A DNA stretch of 64,000 bases from Kordiimonas laminariae (GCF_023008165.1 NZ_JAKQZA010000006.1:124001-188000), one strand, 5' to 3'; shown: positions 33,588 through 42,111, numbered from the stretch's first letter. Notes: a model not told the origin generated them from the sequence alone. Numbers and translations are program-made.

Positions 33588-34606
33588 ACAGCTTCCCTCT
33601 CACCTTGAACTGATGCACCCAATTTATAGTGCACTTCATATCCTAAGTGATCGGAAAGTGGTTTTCCATCAAGAAGTTCGGTAAAATTCCGGGTAATATA
33701 AATTGGCTTCATGCCAATCCCTGCCCCATCATAATAGAACTGCTTATCATTGGTTTTATAGAGAATTTCTTCAACTCGCGTTTCTGCGCTCAGCGCACAG
33801 TCCATAGTGCCACGTACACAGATCTCAGCAGAGTCTTCTGCCTTAATCGCATTTCGGAAATATTCGTAACGTGGTGTATATTTCGTATTAAAATCGCCTG
33901 CAATAATCTGGGAGTTTCCCTGATCGGTCTTTTCAAGGAACCACTGCAAAGTTTCCACTTGCGCCTTATGGGCTTTTGTCTTTGTTTTTGTTGGCGCCAC
34001 CGCTGCACGGTGAGAATTGAAGTGGGAATTAATAACATCCACAGGGCTATCAACACCGGGTACTTTAACCCTAGCCAACAGGATTGATTTGTTCGAAAGG
34101 CAATCAAAACCCGCGCACATATCTGAATCAAAGGCTTTGTGTGTTGCTTCTATAATCGGGAAATCTGAGAGAATATAAAGGCCACTGCCCAACAACTTCT
34201 GAGGATCAGAAAAGCTTGTATAGGTTTTTCGTGTGTTCGTTGACCAATGGCTTTTACCGCGCTTTGAAGTATCCTTCCGCCCCGGTCCTTTAAGCACATA
34301 TTTATAGCCAGTATTTTCTGCAATGATTGATACATCATTCACAAATGCTTCTTGCAGCAACACAATATGCGGCTGCGTACCTTCCGCCCGACGCTCACGA
34401 AGAATTTCTGCAATACGCTCAAAATACGGCTCTTTGCCGCCTCTAAGCATATTAGGTAAGCCTTGAACATTATAGGAAAGAACACGAAGTGAATCGATGC
34501 TGGTGTTCTCCGCAACAGGATGCGGAGCCGCAACATCAGCAACGCTGTTCGCTGCTGCCTCACAAGAAATCAATGCCAAAAGGCCTGCAAGAATAACTGG
34601 TTTCAT
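33575..34606 (-). CDS. secreted endonuclease/exonuclease/phosphatase-family hydrolase
   Basis: 343 residues from ATG 34606 (AGGTAGAG upstream; GTG 34609 is the alternative). Signal peptide ILAGLLALISCEAAA. EEP-fold motifs: LRVLSYNVQGLP, HIVLLQEAF, HFNSHRAAV, IAGDFNTKYTPR, SDHLGYEV. The extracytoplasmic location and fold fit a sphingomyelinase C-like phosphodiesterase or a secreted nuclease; the choice cannot be made by eye. Co-transcribed with the MipA/OmpV barrel. Confidence 0.85.
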   Translation of the reverse strand: MKPVILAGLLALISCEAAANSVADVAAPHPVAENTSIDSLRVLSYNVQGLPNMLRGGKEPYFERIAEILRERRAEGTQPHIVLLQEAFVNDVSIIAENTGYKYVLKGPGRKDTSKRGKSHWSTNTRKTYTSFSDPQKLLGSGLYILSDFPIIEATHKAFDSDMCAGFDCLSNKSILLARVKVPGVDSPVDVINSHFNSHRAAVAPTKTKTKAHKAQVETLQWFLEKTDQGNSQIIAGDFNTKYTPRYEYFRNAIKAEDSAEICVRGTMDCALSAETRVEEILYKTNDKQFYYDGAGIGMKPIYITRNFTELLDGKPLSDHLGYEVHYKLGASVQGEREAVWSR

Positions 34607-35000
34607 CACTCTACCTATTTAAACTGCTTATCTTAATAAACAGGAAATTTGGAACCTAGGTGACAGTTACATGGCAGAAATAAGACAGTCATTATTATAA
34701 GCGTAACGCGCTCATACGTAGCGTAAACAACAAAAAATCACCGCGCCAGATGATTACAAGATCAATCTAGTGTCATCCCCACAAACTACGAATACGACAC
34801 TCCCGCAACTGTAAACCATTGATCAATTTGAAAGGTGCCCAATGGACTTTTTTATGCTCAATGCACACAATTTACCGCCCCTTCGAATTTTATAATTACT
34901 ATACAATGATGAACAAAAATCATTGACTCCATTAATTACCGACCTCAACTTTCTATCGCAATAATTGCTAAATTATACCTTAAATTACATAGGAGATTTT
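34607..35000. other. gene-free stretch at left edge of the island
   Basis: The 394 bases hold repeat copy A (34694-34748) and an AT-rich leader upstream of the precursor gene. TATAAT occurs at 34891-34896 without a convincing -35. No credible gene was seen on either strand. Confidence 0.6.
34694..34748 (+). repeat. 55-bp direct repeat, copy A
   Basis: Matches 36309-36363 at 53 of 55 positions (differences at repeat positions 15 and 45). It starts ATTATAAGCGTAAC and ends CACCGCGCCA. Copy B lies at the tRNA-Glu terminator, and copy A carries only the same half of that terminator. The two copies bracket the AT-rich island. Confidence 0.9.
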
Positions 35001-35207
35001 ATGTCTGGCCAAATTCAAGAATTAACATTTGATGAAATTGACTCAGTAACTGGTGCTAGGGGTAAATTATGTAGTGTAGCATATAGTGCGCTTGAGGGCT
35101 TTCTTGTAGAACAAGTTATATCAAGAGGTGCAGACTTTATTGAAGCTTTGGGTAGGCTAGAGCCACACAGACCATGGCATGAATTTGATGCCAAAGTAAG
35201 AGGTTAG
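35001..35207 (+). CDS. microcin-like ribosomal peptide precursor
   Basis: 68 residues with AGGAGA 6-11 bases before the ATG. The N-terminal 18 residues, MSGQIQELTFDEIDSVTG, match the Gly-Gly/Gly-Ala leaders of class II microcins and related Gram-negative peptides (colicin V leader: RTLTLNELDSVSGG). Cleavage after Ala19 would release a core of 49 residues, RGKLCSVAYSALEGFLVEQV onward, with one Cys and an amphipathic middle. The next gene encodes a CPBP membrane protease. No ABC exporter lies nearby. The leader is seen; bacteriocin activity is inferred. Confidence 0.7.
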   Translation: MSGQIQELTFDEIDSVTGARGKLCSVAYSALEGFLVEQVISRGADFIEALGRLEPHRPWHEFDAKVRG

Positions 35208-35214
35208 AACCCAA

Positions 35215-35237
35215 GTGGGGTGCACCTTGTACCCCAC
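35215..35237 (+). other. hairpin between precursor and CPBP genes
   Basis: GTGGGGT-(9)-ACCCCAC, eight pairs counting an inner G-U. No T-run. It could attenuate read-through, giving more precursor than protease, as is common in bacteriocin cassettes (inference). Confidence 0.6.
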
Positions 35238-35255
35238 AATACTCAGAGAGGGATT

Positions 35256-35771
35256 ATGCAAATCAAAAATATTTCTAAACTGTTAATCGCACCACCATAC
35301 AAAAATACGATTAAATTAGCGACAATTTTAGCTGTAGTGATGGTAGTATTCAATACCACACTAGATGTACTTGGTTTACAATCTTCTGGTCGGGAAGTTG
35401 ATTTATCAGTTGGTTGGAGTGTTTTAATACTAGCGGTTATTATAGCACCTATTATTGAAACATTTATATATCAATTGCTGGTGATAACGATTGCTAAAAG
35501 CTGGAAATTATCTGACAAGATATCGGTATCAATTTCTGCTCTAGTATTTAGCTATGTTCATTTCATCAACACAAAAATATCAATTTATATGTTTATTGAA
35601 ATGCTTCCCTTTGCGGGGTTTGGTTATGTATTGGGCTGGGTGTATTTAATTAATAAGCAACGCGCAGGAATCAGAGGCGGCTTTGTAAGCACTGCATTAC
35701 TTCATGCTCTATACAATGGTATCCTATTTACAATTGCCAGTGGTTTATTGTGGTTGGCAGAAATGATTTAA
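35256..35771 (+). CDS. CPBP-family intramembrane metalloprotease
   Basis: 171 residues from ATG 35256 (AGAGAGGG upstream). Four or more hydrophobic segments. Motif 1 reads APIIETFIYQ (the ETxxxQ variant of EExxxR), motif 2 FSYVHF (FxxxH), motif 3 HALYNG (HxxxN). CPBP proteins process or give immunity to bacteriocins in several systems. The gene follows the precursor by 48 bp on the same strand. The role, maturation or self-immunity, is inferred from context. Confidence 0.82.
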   Translation: MQIKNISKLLIAPPYKNTIKLATILAVVMVVFNTTLDVLGLQSSGREVDLSVGWSVLILAVIIAPIIETFIYQLLVITIAKSWKLSDKISVSISALVFSYVHFINTKISIYMFIEMLPFAGFGYVLGWVYLINKQRAGIRGGFVSTALLHALYNGILFTIASGLLWLAEMI

Positions 35772-36240
35772 GAGCTGCCTTCTTTTTTAGCCACCCATAT
35801 ACTCTAGCTTCAACTATAAAACCTTTATAATCATATCAGAAACTAAAAACACCAAAATCAAAATTGCTCCTAACAAAGCTCGATTCTAAGTGTATCTACA
35901 TCTATAACTTCTTGCTCTAAGATGACTAACTGTAATCTGCCGTCTTTAGCGCCCAAATAACTGTATAGTTGAGATTCCCACGATCTTTCAAAAAAGTACA
36001 CACCTGAACTTTTAGCGCCAGCACCATCTTTCAATTTAGAACGTACATTTTGGAGGTTTTGTTCGAGCCAGACAACCTTCTTTTAGCTTCACTGAGAAAG
36101 GCTGTCTTACAAAAGAAAAACAGCCAACAACGCAGATTTCCATACAACAATGACTTTTTCCAAGGTAGTTTAGAGAGGTACTATGAAACTACTAGAAATC
36201 TTCTAACTCTCTTGAAAATATTAGCTACTTAGCTTTGACT
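35772..36240. other. AT-rich stretch without a secure gene
   Basis: About 470 bases between the CPBP gene and the tRNA remnant. It contains an open minus-strand frame without a start codon (35870-36082) and a plus-strand frame (36050-36232) with only a TTG start; nothing else stands out. Confidence 0.55.
35870..36082 (-). pseudogene. possible gene fragment in the island
   Basis: On the minus strand an open frame of 70 codons runs from an upstream in-frame TAA (36083-36085) to TAG at 35870-35872. It has no ATG near its beginning. The translation includes VVWLEQNLQNVRSKLKDG, then GVYFFERSWESQLYSYLG and VILEQEVIDVDTLRIELC, with the mixed composition of a real protein. It may be the tail of a decayed gene. 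The family is not recognised. Confidence 0.3.
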
Positions 36241-36306
36241 TGATGATCCTAAGAGAATCGAGACCGTGTTTCCGCCACGAAAAATTTGCGACCTAGTCCG
36301 AGGGCC
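36241..36306 (-). pseudogene. decayed tRNA-Glu copy
   Basis: Aligns with the three intact tRNA-Glu genes: TGATGATCCT for TGGTGATCCC, then ATCGAGACC for CTCGAACCC, an identical CCGTGTTTCCGCC core, and GCGACCTAG for GCGTCCTAG. The anticodon region is altered (AAAAATTTGCG in place of GAAAGGGCAGCG) and the 5' arm is shortened. It cannot fold as a tRNA. It directly abuts repeat copy B. Confidence 0.78.
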
Positions 36307-36308
36307 AC

Positions 36309-36363
36309 ATTATAAGCGTAACACGCTCATACGTAGCGTAAACAACAAAAAAGCACCGCGCCA
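36309..36363 (+). repeat. 55-bp direct repeat, copy B
   Basis: 53 of 55 identical to copy A. It overlaps the tRNA operon terminator up to the loop, placing the repeat boundary inside the terminator hairpin. Confidence 0.9.
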
Positions 36364-36381
36364 TAAGGCTGCGGTGCTTTT
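36347..36381 (-). terminator. terminator of the tRNA-Glu operon
   Basis: On the minus strand AAAAGCACCGC-(11)-GCGGTGCTTTTTT, about 10 bases after the last tRNA. Confidence 0.9.
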
Positions 36382-36390
36382 CAGTTTGGC

Positions 36391-36466
36391 TGGTGATCCC
36401 TACGGGACTCGAACCCGTGTTTCCGCCGTGAAAGGGCAGCGTCCTAGGCCACTAGACGAAGGGACC
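36391..36466 (-). tRNA. tRNA-Glu (UUC), third in the transcript
   Basis: 76 bases with encoded CCA. Acceptor GGTCCCT/AGGGATC, anticodon loop CCTTTCACG with anticodon TTC, T-loop GGTTCGAGTCC. Identical to the two upstream copies. Confidence 0.97.
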
Positions 36467-36498
36467 ATGCCAGTATATTCAAACTTAAGACCATTGCT

Positions 36499-36574
36499 TG
36501 GTGATCCCTACGGGACTCGAACCCGTGTTTCCGCCGTGAAAGGGCAGCGTCCTAGGCCACTAGACGAAGGGACC
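36499..36574 (-). tRNA. tRNA-Glu (UUC), second in the transcript
   Basis: Identical 76-base sequence, separated from its neighbours by 32 and 25 bases. Confidence 0.97.
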
Positions 36575-36599
36575 ATTCAAGCAATCAGGTCAAAGACTT

Positions 36600-36675
36600 T
36601 GGTGATCCCTACGGGACTCGAACCCGTGTTTCCGCCGTGAAAGGGCAGCGTCCTAGGCCACTAGACGAAGGGACC
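36600..36675 (-). tRNA. tRNA-Glu (UUC), first in the transcript
   Basis: Identical 76-base sequence, nearest to the promoter at 36698-36726. Confidence 0.97.
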
Positions 36676-36697
36676 AAAAGTCTGTCTGACGGGGGGT

Positions 36698-36726
36698 TAG
36701 ATACTCACCCAGCCCGTCGCGGTCAA
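36698..36726 (-). promoter_or_regulatory. promoter of the tRNA-Glu operon
   Basis: On the minus strand TTGACC-N17-TATCTA, ending 23 bases before the first tRNA, with a GC-rich spacer end typical of stable RNA promoters. Confidence 0.78.
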
Positions 36727-36745
36727 CCACTTTTTTACATATTTC

Positions 36746-38560
36746 TTAAACAGGGCCAATTATTGCAACGTCATCAAGCATGATTTCAGCTTTGGGTGTT
36801 CCTCCCCATGTATCTTTCTTGAGTTTGCCTGCAATGTGAAAGCGCCTGCCAGTGCCTGTTTGCAGCATTTCTCCCATGGGTTCATCCGCCATTCTAAAGG
36901 CCATAGCTTTAATAGATTTACCATCACGGGATTTAAAGATACAGCGCAGATGATTTTGCCCAACTCTGTCTGCTTTTATCAGATCAACCTCGGGAATCAC
37001 AAAACGCGGACCTGGGTTGCCTGCCCCGAACGGCCCTACCTGCTCGATTTGATCAATCAAATCCGGGGTCGCACCACTTAGTGCGATAACACCATCAACC
37101 TTTAAAGAACGATTCTGCTTCGCCAACTTCACCTGTTTGCGCAAGTGGTCTCGGAGAAATTCGGAAAATTCCTCAAGCTGCCCTTTAGCAATACTAAGCC
37201 CAGCAGCCATAGCATGACCGCCACCTTTTATCAGCAAGCCCTGCTGTACAGCTTCTATAACAGCTGCACCCAGATCAACACCAGAGATTGAACGGGCTGA
37301 ACCCTTACCTTCATCACCTTCAAATCCAATCACCAATGTTGGCAAGCCGTACTTATCCTTCAATCGGCTGGCCACAATGCCAATCACGCCCGCATGCCAG
37401 CCATCACCAGCTGCAATAACAACCGTATCAGGGCTGCCCCCGATGCCTATACTTTCTTCTACTTGGGTAAGTGCAGCTTCCAGCACCTCGGCTTCGATGT
37501 GGCGACGTTCCTCGTTATATTTGTCCAGTCTTTCAGCGATTTGTATCGCCTCAGTCGAACTGTCGGAGGTCAACAGCTTGGCGCCTAGGTGAGATTCCCC
37601 TACTCGACCACCTGCATTCACCCTTGGCCCCAATATAAAGCCTGCGTGATAAGCATTTGGAGCTTCGCTCACCCGACCAACGTCCGATAGCGCTGTAATA
37701 CCCGCATTGCGTCGCTGGGCCATAATCTTCAGGCCTTGCTTCACAAAGGCCCTGTTAGCGCCTGTGAGGGGCACCACATCTGCCACCGTACCCAGAGCCA
37801 CCAGATCAAGCAAAAGGCGCAAATCAGGCGCTCTGCGATCACTCGTATAATAGCCCGCATCCCGAAGTAGCCTGTTAATCTCAACAACAAGTAAAAATGC
37901 TACTCCAACAGCAGCGAGCTGCCCCTGCCCACTTTCATCATCAAGCCTGTTAGGATTGATAGCTGCTACTGCCTCAGGAAGCTCAGGTTCCGCTTTATGG
38001 TGATCTACTATGATAACATCAAGCCCAGCGTCCTTTGCGGCTCTCAGAGGGTCATAAGAAAGAATTCCGCAGTCGACGGTAATGACAACATCTACTCCGG
38101 CCTTTCTGAGGCCTAAAAGCGCGTCGGTGTTAGGGCCATACCCCTCTGTCATACGGTCAGGGATATAAATGCGTACCCTGGCACCAATTGTGGTTAGAAA
38201 ACGGTACAAAACCGCGCTTGAAGTGGCCCCGTCCACATCATAATCGCCAAAGATGGCAATTTCCTCGCCTTGCTCCAGCGCTCGCACAATACGACGTGCA
38301 CCTTTTTCCATATCCAGCAAGCTCGATGGATCAGGCATACATTCCTTAAGGGAGGGATTATAAAAGGTAGAAGCATCTTCAATAGAAATACCACGTGCTG
38401 AAATAAGCTGGCCCACAATGGGCGGCACACCAAGCCTGTCAGCAATTGCTTCTGCTTCCCGGTTTACAAAGGAGCGCTGTTCCCACATTTGCCCCAAAGC
38501 AGAACGGCGCACCCCCAAAAGAGGGTCCGCCGTCATATCTTGTTCAACTGTAGACGCCAA
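36746..38560 (-). CDS. recJ: single-stranded-DNA exonuclease RecJ
   Basis: 604 residues. DHH-family motifs IFGDYDVDGATSSA (about 99-112) and VDHHKAE; DHHA1 segment KGSARSISGVDLG and GGGHAMAAGLS. 5'-3' exonuclease used in RecF-type recombination and mismatch repair. It starts 11 bp after the glpX stop, in the conserved alphaproteobacterial run alaC-hom-glpX-recJ. Length is normal. Confidence 0.96.
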   Translation of the reverse strand: MASTVEQDMTADPLLGVRRSALGQMWEQRSFVNREAEAIADRLGVPPIVGQLISARGISIEDASTFYNPSLKECMPDPSSLLDMEKGARRIVRALEQGEEIAIFGDYDVDGATSSAVLYRFLTTIGARVRIYIPDRMTEGYGPNTDALLGLRKAGVDVVITVDCGILSYDPLRAAKDAGLDVIIVDHHKAEPELPEAVAAINPNRLDDESGQGQLAAVGVAFLLVVEINRLLRDAGYYTSDRRAPDLRLLLDLVALGTVADVVPLTGANRAFVKQGLKIMAQRRNAGITALSDVGRVSEAPNAYHAGFILGPRVNAGGRVGESHLGAKLLTSDSSTEAIQIAERLDKYNEERRHIEAEVLEAALTQVEESIGIGGSPDTVVIAAGDGWHAGVIGIVASRLKDKYGLPTLVIGFEGDEGKGSARSISGVDLGAAVIEAVQQGLLIKGGGHAMAAGLSIAKGQLEEFSEFLRDHLRKQVKLAKQNRSLKVDGVIALSGATPDLIDQIEQVGPFGAGNPGPRFVIPEVDLIKADRVGQNHLRCIFKSRDGKSIKAMAFRMADEPMGEMLQTGTGRRFHIAGKLKKDTWGGTPKAEIMLDDVAIIGPV

Positions 38561-38571
38561 AGCGCCGATCC

Positions 38572-39528
38572 TTATTTCTTGCCGTGAAGCGTGTGCACAC
38601 GGCGGATGGTTTTTGTTTTAGAACGCATTGTGATGGTTTCAGTTGTGATACCTTCTGGTGTATAATGAACACCTTCAAGCATGGAACCATCTGTAACACC
38701 GGTTGCGGCAAAGATAACATCGCCCGGTGCCATTTCCATCATGCTGTATTTACGGTCAAGGTCTTCGATACCCCATTTTTTCGCACGAGCGCGTTCATCA
38801 TCATTGCGGAACAACAAACGACCCTGCATCTGACCACCTGTACAGCGAAGCGCTGCAGATGCCAGAACGCCTTCTGGAGCACCACCGGAACCCATATACA
38901 TATCAATACCAGTTTTCGGATCAGTTGTAGCGATAACACCAGCAACATCACCATCACCAATAAGGATAACTGGGCAACCCAGCTCACGCAGCTCAGCAAT
39001 AAGTTCAGCATGGCGTGGGCGATCCAGCACACACACAGTTACATGGTGTATGGGCTTGCCTTTAGCTTCAGCAACAGCCTTCACATTCTCTGTTGGTGAT
39101 TTATCAAGATCGATCACGCCTTCAGGAAGACCGCCACCAACGGCAATTTTATCCATATACACATCAGGAGCGTTTAGAAGGCCACCATCAACGGATACAG
39201 CAAGAACCGCAAGAGAGTTTGGGCCAGCCTTTGCACAGATTGTTGTACCTTCAAGCGGGTCAAGCGCGATATCCACTTTCGGGCCACCAGAACCCACTTT
39301 TTCACCAATATACAGCATTGGTGCTTCGTCGCGTTCACCTTCACCAATTACAACCGTTCCGTCGATCGGTAGTTCATTGAACGCAAGGCGCATCGCCTCA
39401 ACCGCAGCTGCGTCAGCGGCTTTTTCATCACCGTGGCCGGTAAGACGGCTTGCAGCAATTGCAGCTGCTTCCGTCACACGTACCATTTCCAGTACAAACA
39501 GGCGGCTTAGGTTCTCTTCTGATGACAT
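38572..39528 (-). CDS. glpX: class II fructose-1,6-bisphosphatase
   Basis: 318 residues. VIGEGERDEAPMLYIGEKVG and ALDPLEGTTICAKAGPNSLAV hold the metal ligands of the GlpX fold. Gluconeogenic phosphatase (fructose 1,6-bisphosphate to fructose 6-phosphate). Lies between hom and recJ, 16 bp after the hom stop. Normal length. Confidence 0.96.
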   Translation of the reverse strand: MSSEENLSRLFVLEMVRVTEAAAIAASRLTGHGDEKAADAAAVEAMRLAFNELPIDGTVVIGEGERDEAPMLYIGEKVGSGGPKVDIALDPLEGTTICAKAGPNSLAVLAVSVDGGLLNAPDVYMDKIAVGGGLPEGVIDLDKSPTENVKAVAEAKGKPIHHVTVCVLDRPRHAELIAELRELGCPVILIGDGDVAGVIATTDPKTGIDMYMGSGGAPEGVLASAALRCTGGQMQGRLLFRNDDERARAKKWGIEDLDRKYSMMEMAPGDVIFAATGVTDGSMLEGVHYTPEGITTETITMRSKTKTIRRVHTLHGKK

Positions 39529-39544
39529 GTATCAAGCTCCCACA

Positions 39545-40846
39545 TCAGGCTTCAATTCGTAGCATTGTGGGGGTCTCTAGCACACATTCAAGATTTGTGA
39601 AATGGTTGAGTGTTTTTGCAATACAGGCTTCAACGGTCTCATGCGTAGTAAGAACGATATAAACACCGCCATCATCACATTTTCCGCGTTGTAGCATGCT
39701 CTTAATAGAAACATTCTTTTCAGCAAGTACAGAAGTGATATCAGCCATCACACCAGGACGATCTTCCACACGGAGCCGGATATAATATGTACCTAAGTGT
39801 TTTTCCGCAGGAATCGCAGGTAGTTCCTGCAGGTCGGAAACTGGTATGCCGAGCGGTGCGTATGTATTCCCGCGAGCAATATCAATTATGTCTGCTACAA
39901 CAGATGACGCCGTAGGCCCCTCGCCGGCTCCGGCGCCTTCATAAACGGTCTGTCCCACGAAATCGCCGTTGATAACCACAGCATTGATTGCATCCATCAC
40001 TTTCGCAAGAGGAGCCGAAAGAGAAACCATAGCTGGATGAACTCGCGTTTCAATACCATCATCGGTGCGGCGGGCAACGCCAAGCAATTTGATTCGGTAA
40101 CCAAGCTCCTTGGCATAATCAATATCAACAGGAGCGATATTACGGATGCCTTCAGTTGGTAAGTTATCCATATCAGGCGCAGTACCAAACGCGAGCGCTG
40201 CAAGAATTGCTGTTTTATGAGCTGTATCAATACCGTCAATATCAAAGGTAGGATCAGCTTCTGCGTAACCAAGACGCTGCGCATCTTCAAGCACTTCAGC
40301 GAAATCAAGCCCCTCACGTTCCATGCGAGTGAGAATATAGTTACATGTACCGTTTAAAATACCATAAAGGCCCGACACATCATTCCCCACTAAGCCTTCA
40401 GCGAGAGCTTTGATAACAGGAATGCCACCAGCAACAGCAGCTTCATAACGAAGCGAAGCACCACTTGCTTCAGCAAGGCCGGCCAGTTCTTTCCCGTGAC
40501 ATGCAATCAGCGCTTTATTAGCTGTTACAAAGCTTTTACCGCGAGAAAGTGTTTCCTTTGCAAGGGCGTAGGCCGGGCCATCGCTACCGCCGATAAGTTC
40601 GATAATAAGATCAACATCATCTCGGCTTGCCAGCTCAACTGGATTATCGCACCAAGCATAAGGAGCTAAATCAACGCCACGTTCGCGACCTCTGTCTCTT
40701 GCAGAAACAGCAGAAATTTCAATCGTTCGTCCACCCCGTGCGGTTAACATGGCATTATGGGTTTCCATAATTTTGATAACCCCAACACCAACTGTACCCA
40801 GACCAGCTATGCCTACCTTAAGAGGCTCCTTAGATGATGAACTCAT
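39545..40846 (-). CDS. hom: homoserine dehydrogenase
   Basis: 433 residues from ATG 40846 (GGAAAG upstream; a TTG at 40858 is the longer alternative). NAD(P)-binding VGIAGLGTVGVGV, catalytic region GTCNYILTRMEREGLDF, and a C-terminal ACT domain (RLRVEDRPGVMADITSVLAEKNVSI) for allosteric feedback. Reduces aspartate semialdehyde to homoserine for threonine and methionine synthesis. Confidence 0.96.
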   Translation of the reverse strand: MSSSSKEPLKVGIAGLGTVGVGVIKIMETHNAMLTARGGRTIEISAVSARDRGRERGVDLAPYAWCDNPVELASRDDVDLIIELIGGSDGPAYALAKETLSRGKSFVTANKALIACHGKELAGLAEASGASLRYEAAVAGGIPVIKALAEGLVGNDVSGLYGILNGTCNYILTRMEREGLDFAEVLEDAQRLGYAEADPTFDIDGIDTAHKTAILAALAFGTAPDMDNLPTEGIRNIAPVDIDYAKELGYRIKLLGVARRTDDGIETRVHPAMVSLSAPLAKVMDAINAVVINGDFVGQTVYEGAGAGEGPTASSVVADIIDIARGNTYAPLGIPVSDLQELPAIPAEKHLGTYYIRLRVEDRPGVMADITSVLAEKNVSIKSMLQRGKCDDGGVYIVLTTHETVEACIAKTLNHFTNLECVLETPTMLRIEA

Positions 40847-40860
40847 TGAACTTTCCAATT

Positions 40861-42111
40861 TTACTTTGATTTACTGTTGTTACGTTTTCGCCATGCCTCA
40901 AGGTGCATGTCTTTATCTGTCATAAATTTCTTGATATTTCGGATAGCCTGCCGAATGCGTTGCTCGTTTTCAACAAGACCAATACGTACATAACCTTCAC
41001 CATATTCACCAAAACCAACGCCTGGTGATACGGCCACTTTTGCATGTTGCATCAATAACTTGGCAAATTCCATTGAACCCATCTCTCTAAAGTCCTCAGG
41101 AAGCGGTGCCCATGCAAACATTGTCGCCTTTGGGCTTGGCACGTCCCAACCTGCTGCTGCTAAACCTGAAATCAATGTATCTCGGCGGGCTTTATAGATT
41201 TGACGATATTCTTCAACACAATCCTGCGGGCCATTCAGTGCGGCAACGGCTGCCACCTGAATAGGTGTGAAAGCACCATAATCCAGATAGCTTTTCACAC
41301 GAGTAAGCGCCTCAATCAGCTTCTTATTACCTGCCGCAAAACCTACGCGCCAACCGGCCATCGAATATGTTTTCGACAAGCTTGTAAATTCAACTGCAAT
41401 ATCCTTAGCGCCTTCCACCTGCAGAATGGACGGCGGAGGATTATCATCATCAAAGTAGATTTCTGAATAGGCTAAATCGGAAAGTATCCAGATTCCTTTT
41501 TCTTTACAGAAATCAACTACTTCCTTGTAGAAATCTAAATCAACAACTTCTGCCGTCGGGTTTGAAGGATAGCAGAGAATAACAGCACTTGGTGTAGGCA
41601 CACTGTGCTGAACTGCATGTTTGAGTTCTGTCATAAAATCCAGATCTGGCCCAAGCGGCATATGGCGGATAGAAGCACCAGCAATCATAAAACCATATGG
41701 GTGGATTGGATAACTTGGATTTGGCGAAAGAATCACATCTCCCGGCGCAGTAATTGCCTGAGCAAGGTTCGCAAGCCCCTCTTTCGAGCCTAGTGTTACA
41801 ATATTTTCGCTATCAGGATCGATATCAACACCAAATCGGCGTTTATAATATGCCGCGTGAGCTTTTCTTAAGCCGGGGATACCTTTGGACATTGAATAAC
41901 GGTGTGTAGATTTATCATCCACTGTCTCCTTAAGCTTTTCCACGATATGTTGAGGGGTTGGCAAATCGGGATTTCCCATCCCAAGATCAATAATATCCTC
42001 ACCACGGGCTCGAGCCTCTGCTTTCATTGCATTAATTTCTGCAAACAAATAAGGCGGCAAGCGGCGGGTACGATAAAACTCTTCTTTAGTCATGGTGCAC
42101 TCAATTAACAT
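40861..42111 (-). CDS. alaC: alanine-type aminotransferase (AlaC-like)
   Basis: 416 residues, class I/II PLP aminotransferase. DIIDLGMGNPDLPTPQHIV at the N-terminus, SLSKTYSMAGWRVGFAAG with the PLP Lys, YVRIGLVENEQRIRQA with the carboxylate-binding Arg. Close in pattern to AlaC, glutamate-pyruvate aminotransferase, also often named LL-diaminopimelate aminotransferase-like. It overlaps no gene; hom follows 14 bp later. ATG 42093 is an alternative start. Confidence 0.9.
   Translation of the reverse strand: MLIECTMTKEEFYRTRRLPPYLFAEINAMKAEARARGEDIIDLGMGNPDLPTPQHIVEKLKETVDDKSTHRYSMSKGIPGLRKAHAAYYKRRFGVDIDPDSENIVTLGSKEGLANLAQAITAPGDVILSPNPSYPIHPYGFMIAGASIRHMPLGPDLDFMTELKHAVQHSVPTPSAVILCYPSNPTAEVVDLDFYKEVVDFCKEKGIWILSDLAYSEIYFDDDNPPPSILQVEGAKDIAVEFTSLSKTYSMAGWRVGFAAGNKKLIEALTRVKSYLDYGAFTPIQVAAVAALNGPQDCVEEYRQIYKARRDTLISGLAAAGWDVPSPKATMFAWAPLPEDFREMGSMEFAKLLMQHAKVAVSPGVGFGEYGEGYVRIGLVENEQRIRQAIRNIKKFMTDKDMHLEAWRKRNNSKSK

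Noticed and set aside
36050-36232. Plus-strand 60-codon frame in the island
   Set aside because: TTG start, no usable ribosome site, and no family resemblance; partly antisense to another open frame.
34694-36363. CRISPR array or insertion sequence at the repeated sequences
   Set aside because: Only two repeat copies 1.6 kb apart, no spacers, no transposase or terminal inverted repeats.
36266-36640. 124-codon frame with repeated DPYGTRTRVSAVKGQRPRPLDEGT motif
   Set aside because: This repeat is the translation of the antisense strand of the three tRNA-Glu genes, a common annotation artefact.
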